From contig MGXR01000017.1 of NCBI GenBank assembly GCA_001801425.1, positions 62,001-126,000 of the forward strand: 64,000 nt of DNA. The letters run 5' to 3'. The notes below the pieces were generated by a model. That model did no database searches. It worked only from the letters and a program-made list of their open reading frames with translations, and was not told the DNA's origin. This document shows positions 59,206-64,000 of the stretch, piece after piece. This DNA comes from Gammaproteobacteria bacterium RIFCSPHIGHO2_02_FULL_42_43 (lineage in GTDB: Bacteria > Pseudomonadota > Gammaproteobacteria > Coxiellales > Coxiellaceae). The first letter of the stretch is position 1, and the number at the start of each line of letters is the position of its first letter. The translations under genes and the position numbers were made by a program.

Positions 59206-61100
59206 ATATCTACGGAATTCTCAGAAAATTTAAAATTGTCGTACTCCATTCTCGAGTTTTTTTCTAAAAAAATTCCTTCGTTTTCTAATAATTGCTTCAT
59301 AGCCTGTATCAAAAAACTTTCATCGTATTCTAAGAAACCCAGCTCGAATAAACCGAATATTTTTTGAATTTCACTCCAATTTTTTCTAATATCACCATTA
59401 GCCTTAAAAATTTTTTTCTGTTGTGTTTTAATTAGCTCTTCTTTTTCATAAAATAATTCTTCGAATAATTTTTCCCCGGGTCTTAAGCCCGTATAAATAA
59501 TTTTAATTGTGCTGAAACTATTTCCTGATAATTGAATCAAATGTTTTGCTAAATCCAAAATTTTCACAGGTTGGCCCATATCCAATACAAAAATTTCACC
59601 ACCCATTCCTTGTGCACCCGCTTGTAAAATCAACTGAGATGCTTCCTGGATTGTCATAAAATAACGTGTCATGTCAGGATGTGTAACAGTAACTGGCCCT
59701 CCCTGCGCAATTTGTTTTTTAAATAAAGGAATCACGCTGCCCGTTGATCCAATCACATTACCAAAACGCACAGTAATAAAAGCAGTATTACTGATTTGAT
59801 TGCAAGCCTGGCAAAAAATTTCAGCGATTCTTTTGGTAGCACCCATCACATTGGCTGGATTGACTGCCTTATCGCTGGATACCAACACAAATTTTTTTAC
59901 GTGATATTTTATAGCAAGCTCGGCCATTATTTTCGTTCCAACGACATTGTTTTTAACGGCCTGCACAATTTGAAATTCCAAAATGGGTACGTGCTTATAT
60001 GCCGCCGCATGAAAGACAATGGTCGGCCTGTGTTTTTTCATCACATATTCCAGCGCATCAACATCGACAACACTGATCAATTCGATGAATATTTTTTTCG
60101 CTTCTACATTAGATAATGCCTGCTCAACTTGATACAAATTAAACTCAGAATGATCGACGATCACTAATTTTTTGGGATTCATTTGCAATATTTGGTAGCA
60201 CAGTTCAGATCCGATAGATCCACCACCGCCACTGACTAACACCACTTGATCATGTAAAAAATTTTTAACCCCTTGCCAATCCAGCTCAATAGGATCTCGC
60301 CCCAGTAAATCCTCAAGTGATACATCGCGTGGCTGCAAACTCGATGGTTGTCCCGCTTCAAATTCTGCGAGCGACGGCAATAAGCGAACTGACACTTGAT
60401 TCTCTTCGCAAAGCTTCACAATGTGTTGCAGTGTTATCGTTTTTATAGAAGGTATAGCAACCACCACTAAATCAATTTTTTCTTTTTTAACTACGCCTGG
60501 CAACTGCGCAATGGAGCCGACGATGGGCACTCCGCGAATTTCTTTGCTTTTGAGTGCGGGATTATCATCTAAACTGACAACGGGTTGGTACTGCCTTTCT
60601 GGCAATCGATCTAATTCACGCAAAAATAATTCAGCGCCTCTGCCAGCACCAACAACCAATACTCGTTTTATTTGCTGCGCAATGGTTTGCTTGTCCGAAA
60701 AATACCGTATCGCCGAACGACTGAGCCCCAAAATCAAAATGAGCCACAATGGGTAAATAAACCAAATACTTTTTGGAATAAGAATCAAATCATGCGCTAA
60801 AAAAAGAATAGTGATGTTAACAATCCAAGCACATAAAATCGCTTTGGCCAATCGCATTAATTCTGGTAGCGAAAAAAAACGCCACAGCGGCCGGTACGTT
60901 TTATATCGCCAATAAAAAATGGTGTGCACAAAAGCCACTAGCAACTGCGCTTTAAATCCATGCTCCAAAACACGCAAGGTGGTGGCATCAAAATTATAAC
61001 AAACAAAAAAAGCAACCCACCACGACAAAATGACCGCAAAAATATCGTGGCTCAAAATAATAAAAACAGAATGTCTTCTCAGAAAATTAAGATTGATCAT
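59196..61100 (-). CDS. Membrane-bound UDP-sugar 4,6-dehydratase (WbpM/PglF/CapD family)
   Basis: This 634-residue protein has four N-terminal transmembrane segments (about 12-34, 52-66, 85-104, 112-129), a first Rossmann-like domain (VLVVGAGRGAELFL) and a C-terminal SDR domain with GGGGSIGSE at 291-299 and SSDKAVNPANVMGATK. The catalytic Tyr is Met419, with Lys423, as is usual in WbpM-type enzymes. It converts UDP-GlcNAc to UDP-4-keto-6-deoxy-GlcNAc, for UDP-QuiNAc, -FucNAc or bacillosamine synthesis. It overlaps the WbpL-like gene by 14 bases. It is the expected partner for the initiating transferase. Confidence 0.92.
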   Translation of the reverse strand: MINLNFLRRHSVFIILSHDIFAVILSWWVAFFVCYNFDATTLRVLEHGFKAQLLVAFVHTIFYWRYKTYRPLWRFFSLPELMRLAKAILCAWIVNITILFLAHDLILIPKSIWFIYPLWLILILGLSRSAIRYFSDKQTIAQQIKRVLVVGAGRGAELFLRELDRLPERQYQPVVSLDDNPALKSKEIRGVPIVGSIAQLPGVVKKEKIDLVVVAIPSIKTITLQHIVKLCEENQVSVRLLPSLAEFEAGQPSSLQPRDVSLEDLLGRDPIELDWQGVKNFLHDQVVLVSGGGGSIGSELCYQILQMNPKKLVIVDHSEFNLYQVEQALSNVEAKKIFIELISVVDVDALEYVMKKHRPTIVFHAAAYKHVPILEFQIVQAVKNNVVGTKIMAELAIKYHVKKFVLVSSDKAVNPANVMGATKRIAEIFCQACNQISNTAFITVRFGNVIGSTGSVIPLFKKQIAQGGPVTVTHPDMTRYFMTIQEASQLILQAGAQGMGGEIFVLDMGQPVKILDLAKHLIQLSGNSFSTIKIIYTGLRPGEKLFEELFYEKEELIKTQQKKIFKANGDIRKNWSEIQKIFGLFELGFLEYDESFLIQAMKQLLENEGIFLEKNSRMEYDNFKFSENSVDIYV

Positions 61101-62094
61101 TCACGGGCACTCGCATTAAGAAGATACGTTTTCTGATAATTGTAAACCAAATCAACCAAAAACCGGAAAAAATCAGCGTTGCATATAAAATTAATATCGG
61201 GTATTGCAAATGTATTGAAAACTCCGCCAGCGGCAAACAAATAATCACATTAACACACAAAATTCCCAGTGTAATTCGTCGGTGCGAAATGCCAGATTGC
61301 ACCAACCGTTGATAAGCATGCTCACGATGCGCCTCATACCACGTTTTTTTCTGAAGTAAACGATAAATCAGCGTAAAACTGGCATCAGAAAGAAAAACAG
61401 CAAACAATATCCACCATGTCGAGATAGATAACGCATGTTGATTATTTGTAATCCACATCAGCATCGCAAAGAGATAACCCAAAAATCCACTGCCCGCATC
61501 ACCCATAAAAATTTTTGCAGGAGGCCAATTGAATACCAAAAATCCCAACACCGAAAAAGTCAGCGCAAAACAAACGTAAGCCACACCCACTTGCCCCAAA
61601 AAATACAACATACTTCCTGCGGCAGCGCTCACAAAAATCGCCTGCGTTCCCGCCAAACCATCCACTCCGTCCATGAAATTGTATAAATTGGTAAACCAAA
61701 CGGTAACAAATACTGCAAAAATGTAAAATACCGACGATGCAACACCAAGAATTGCAAGCCCCGCCATTGCTGATGCTACTTGTATCAACGCGCGCCACCG
61801 TGCTCGCACACCAAATAAATCATCACAATAGCCAATGCACGCGATTGGAATTCCGCACAACAACGCCAAAAAAACACTCAATTGGATAAAATGAAAAATC
61901 CATAAAAAAACAAGTGCCACATAAAAAAGAATAACAAATGCCAACCCACCGCCGCGCGGTATCGGTTTTTGATGCAGGCTGCGATCATTGGGAAAATCTA
62001 AAATATTTTTTTTAAAAGAAATCATAAGAATAAAATACGTCAAACACAACGATAAAAAAAATACAATGGCGCCCAATAAAAAAAAATACGTCAT
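61087..62094 (-). CDS. Undecaprenyl-phosphate sugar-1-phosphate transferase (WbpL/WecA type)
   Basis: This MraY/WecA-family membrane transferase of 335 residues with about ten hydrophobic segments starts polysaccharide synthesis by transferring a HexNAc-1-phosphate to undecaprenyl phosphate. Key motifs are PIPRGGGLAFV, CDDLFGVRARWR, NFMDGVDGLAG, IFMGDAGSGFLGY and AHREHAYQRLVQSG. WbpL proteins use UDP-FucNAc or UDP-QuiNAc, in keeping with the adjacent WbpM-type dehydratase. The 14-base overlap with that gene, and 9 bases to the upstream deacetylase gene, indicate one operon. Confidence 0.92.
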   Translation of the reverse strand: MTYFFLLGAIVFFLSLCLTYFILMISFKKNILDFPNDRSLHQKPIPRGGGLAFVILFYVALVFLWIFHFIQLSVFLALLCGIPIACIGYCDDLFGVRARWRALIQVASAMAGLAILGVASSVFYIFAVFVTVWFTNLYNFMDGVDGLAGTQAIFVSAAAGSMLYFLGQVGVAYVCFALTFSVLGFLVFNWPPAKIFMGDAGSGFLGYLFAMLMWITNNQHALSISTWWILFAVFLSDASFTLIYRLLQKKTWYEAHREHAYQRLVQSGISHRRITLGILCVNVIICLPLAEFSIHLQYPILILYATLIFSGFWLIWFTIIRKRIFLMRVPVNDQS

Positions 62095-62103
62095 CCCTGC
62101 AGC

Positions 62104-62868
62104 TCATCCATTGGATATTTTGACGCAGTATTCGTGATAAATCTCATGCATCGACACTATTTTATATTTTTTCCTAAAAGCGAATTCGATGATTTTCTGT
62201 ATGACGTTTCGAATTCCGTGACCTTTGTGTTCCACTGTTTTGATATCCATAGTGCTCATATTATTCCATATTTCACGATTCATACTATCTTTTATTTTAC
62301 GCGTGTAAGAAAAATCAGGGGTATTAAATGCCATGTGGGCGGGATGAAAATTAATAATTTTCAAACCGGGTGTCTCTAATCGAGGAATCAGTTGATTAAA
62401 ATCAAGTGTTGGATCCATCAACAAATATCCACCATCTTCTAAAAAAATCGGCAAGCTCAACAGCCCACTTCGATGCATTAAAGGGCGAATATTGGGCTCG
62501 CATCGGGTGCAATGATTAGAAACAAATTTGAATCCTCGTTTTGCGAAATCATCCATAATATCGTTCACCTCAAAATAACGGTGACAACGAAATCCATCGG
62601 CGTCTGGCACTAATTGTTTGCAATAATCGATTACTTCTGAAAAAGAATTGCCCTGTGAACTGTCGGGCAAAAAATTGGGGTGAATGAGCATTTTAATTTT
62701 TTTTGCGGCATTTAAATCGCTCAAAAATGCACTTTCGTTGGTATTAAAATACGTTAATCGTAATGCATCGCCCGACAAAATCTGATGGCTGTAACGAATG
62801 ACTTCTTCTGACGCCCAATCGATATCCGATGTAAAACAAAAAACAGGGGATTGAGTCCATGAATACAT
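62104..62868 (-). CDS. WbmS-like polysaccharide deacetylase-fold protein
   Basis: This 254-residue protein begins with VFCFTSDIDWASEEVI, which resembles the metal-binding Asp block (T-S-D-x-D) of the carbohydrate esterase 4-like WbmS family. LIHPNFLPDSSQG supplies His residues and FRCHRYFEVNDIM and IINFHPAHMAFN match later blocks. In Bordetella-type O-antigen loci such proteins accompany nucleotide-sugar genes. It may deacetylate a sugar intermediate. The genes before and after are close (8 and 9 bases), so it belongs to the leftward initiation operon. Confidence 0.72.
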   Translation of the reverse strand: MYSWTQSPVFCFTSDIDWASEEVIRYSHQILSGDALRLTYFNTNESAFLSDLNAAKKIKMLIHPNFLPDSSQGNSFSEVIDYCKQLVPDADGFRCHRYFEVNDIMDDFAKRGFKFVSNHCTRCEPNIRPLMHRSGLLSLPIFLEDGGYLLMDPTLDFNQLIPRLETPGLKIINFHPAHMAFNTPDFSYTRKIKDSMNREIWNNMSTMDIKTVEHKGHGIRNVIQKIIEFAFRKKYKIVSMHEIYHEYCVKISNG

Positions 62869-62876
62869 ATCTTTCC

Positions 62877-63353
62877 TTATTTATCATGATCAATCATAAT
62901 TAAATGCTGCAGATCATGCAGCATCACTATTTTATCACGCGCAAAACCCGCATTTTCCATCGCTTTAATGCTGCCAATATTATTGGGCTGCACATACGCA
63001 AAAATATTTTTTGAAAAATCGTAATACCTCACCAATTCACTACCCTTCCTGAAAGCCGCCGATGCAATTCCTTTTCCATGCATCTTTTGCGCGATATTAA
63101 TACTAACTTTGGCCGCATTTGGGATAATATCTGAATTTAAAACATAGCGAATTTGGCCCGCGGGCTCACTATTTGCTTCAATAATAAAAAAAAGACAGTG
63201 GGGATCTTGCAGTGATTTTTCAAACCAAGATTGGTGTTCTTCCAATGACAATGCTCTTGTAGCGCCCATCCATGGAATAGTGGTTGGTTCATTGCGCCAC
63301 GCCAAAATTTTATCGGAGTCAATCAAAATCGCTTTTCGCAGTGAAATTTTCAT
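62877..63353 (-). CDS. GNAT-family N-acetyltransferase
   Basis: This 158-residue GNAT enzyme has KISLRKAILIDSDKILAWRNEP, a later VSINIAQKMHGKGIASAAFRKGSE (acetyl-CoA binding) and NIGSIKAMENAGF. It probably acetylates an amino sugar. The frame is open up to 63395, but the typical N-terminus MKISLRKA starts at 63353. It is the first gene of the leftward group. It lies back-to-back with the GT4 gene that begins at 63431, leaving only 77 bases for promoters. Confidence 0.83.
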   Translation of the reverse strand: MKISLRKAILIDSDKILAWRNEPTTIPWMGATRALSLEEHQSWFEKSLQDPHCLFFIIEANSEPAGQIRYVLNSDIIPNAAKVSINIAQKMHGKGIASAAFRKGSELVRYYDFSKNIFAYVQPNNIGSIKAMENAGFARDKIVMLHDLQHLIMIDHDK

Positions 63354-63430
63354 ATTTGTCATAACATAATTGACAAGATTGAATACGCGCTTCATCTTAT
63401 TACAAACGTATTCGTCAGTAAACGAAATTT

Positions 63431-64000
63431 ATGAAGATCTTATTTATCACCGATAATTTTTATCCTGAAGGAAATGCAATTGCGAGTCGCGTCTACGAAC
63501 GAGCTTGCTTTTGGGTGAAGTGGGGATATCAAGTGACTGTGATTACTTCAGCACCTAATTTTCCAGAGGGAAAATTGTATCCCGGTTACAAAAATAAATG
63601 GTTTCAAACAGAAATATTGCGGGGCATTCGCGTCATTCGCGTTAAAACGTTTATTAAAAGCAATACCGGGTTCTTATTCAGGATTCTCGATTTTTTATCT
63701 TTTCTGCCATCGTCATTTTTAGCTGGAATTAGGCAAGATAAACCCGATGTTGTAGTTACCACTTCGCCGCAATTTTTTGGTGCCATTTCGGCTTGCTTGA
63801 TTGCTCAATGTAAACGAGTGCCGCTTATACTGGAGCTCGGGGATATCTGGCCTCAATCTATTGTGGGTGTGGGTGCCATGCGTGACAGTGCTGTGATTCG
63901 CCTGTTGGAAAAAATTGAGTTGGCTCTTTATCGTGCGAGTCAAAAAATCGTTGTGGTTTCCCCATCATTCAAAGACAATCTGGTTTCTCGGGGAGTGAAT
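63431..64000 (+). CDS. GT4-family glycosyltransferase, N-terminal part (WbuB-like)
   Basis: The gene runs off the right edge; 190 codons are visible without a stop. The N-terminus KILFITDNFYPEGNAIASRVYERA, the PGYKNKW block, QDKPDVVVTTSPQFFGAISA and ILELGDIWPQSIVGVG match the acceptor domain of WbuB/WcaI-type GT4 glycosyltransferases. It would add an early sugar, often the second residue (such as L-FucNAc), after WbpL-type initiation. The donor domain lies beyond 64000. Upstream is the divergent GNAT gene. Confidence 0.85.
   Translation, partial: MKILFITDNFYPEGNAIASRVYERACFWVKWGYQVTVITSAPNFPEGKLYPGYKNKWFQTEILRGIRVIRVKTFIKSNTGFLFRILDFLSFLPSSFLAGIRQDKPDVVVTTSPQFFGAISACLIAQCKRVPLILELGDIWPQSIVGVGAMRDSAVIRLLEKIELALYRASQKIVVVSPSFKDNLVSRGVN

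Noticed and set aside
59796-60116. 106-codon plus-strand open frame
   Set aside because: It is antisense to the SDR domain of the WbpM-type gene, and is Cys/His/Phe-rich, as is typical of shadow translations.
60421-60756. 111-codon plus-strand open frame
   Set aside because: It is fully antisense to the WbpM-type gene, which has intact conserved motifs. There is no independent evidence.
1-64000. CRISPR arrays, tRNA, rRNA, defence systems, prophage genes
   Set aside because: No regularly spaced repeats, no tRNA-like cloverleaf, and no nuclease, toxin or phage genes were recognised on reading both strands.

Overview
The window is one AT-rich surface-polysaccharide (O-antigen or capsule type) biosynthesis locus of a Gram-negative bacterium, open at both ends. 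It holds about 58 tightly packed genes, nearly all for nucleotide-sugar synthesis, sugar modification or glycosyl transfer. No rRNA, tRNA, CRISPR array or intact insertion sequence was seen. A WbpM-like dehydratase beside a WbpL-like initiating transferase, two nonulosonic-acid pathways, a WbpG/HisF/HisH-type amidination trio and WbuC- and WbmS-like proteins point to a gammaproteobacterium. A relative of the Legionellales is plausible, but this is inference from gene content and base composition only. Layout: (1) 1-1822 (+) is a truncated membrane protein and a UDP-xylose synthase. (2) 1845-7316 (-) has two GT4 glycosyltransferases, a FemAB-like protein, a QHG-motif putative transferase and a methyltransferase. 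(3) 7621-13390 (+) is an operon for a legionaminic-acid-like nonulosonate (NeuC-type epimerase, SDR, NeuB-type synthase) with HisF/HisH/WbpG-like genes that would add an acetamidino group. Its CMP-sugar synthetase lies opposite at 13387. (4) 14131-21325 has two FkbM-methyltransferase/TIGR04372-glycosyltransferase pairs and a sugar kinase-nucleotidyltransferase fused in the order opposite to HldE. (5) 23314-34347 (-) is a long operon with a pyruvate-dehydrogenase-like E1 alpha/beta pair, a medium-chain dehydrogenase, an SDR, two PhyH dioxygenases, two PLP aminotransferases, an O- or N-type and a C-type methyltransferase, and an SDR with an altered active site. (6) 34665-43862 has a WbuC cupin, an SDR, a second C-methyltransferase, a third TIGR04372 gene, an epimerase, a SIS isomerase, a third PhyH protein and an SGNH/MBOAT O-acetylation pair. 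(7) 44017-51318 (+) is a CDP-sugar operon (RfbF, RfbG, epimerase, C-methyltransferase, aminotransferase, acetyltransferase) that should make a branched 6-deoxy amino sugar. (8) 51322-56892 (-) is a pseudaminic-acid operon (pseB, C, F, G, I) with a formyltransferase where pseH is usually found. (9) 57397-64000 has a LIC12162-family transferase, the WbpM- and WbpL-like initiation genes, a WbmS-like deacetylase, an acetyltransferase and the start of a WbuB-like GT4. The modules together would supply CMP-, CDP- and UDP-activated unusual sugars to about ten transferases. No flippase, polymerase or ABC exporter is present, so these must lie outside the window. Scars of rearrangement sit between modules: a 145-bp inverted-repeat element at 7374, an IS3-family orfA relic at 21570, a decayed 3' copy of an epimerase gene at 33281, a second hairpin element at 34488 and a short TIGR04372 5' fragment at 38726. 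The locus therefore looks like a mosaic assembled by recombination.
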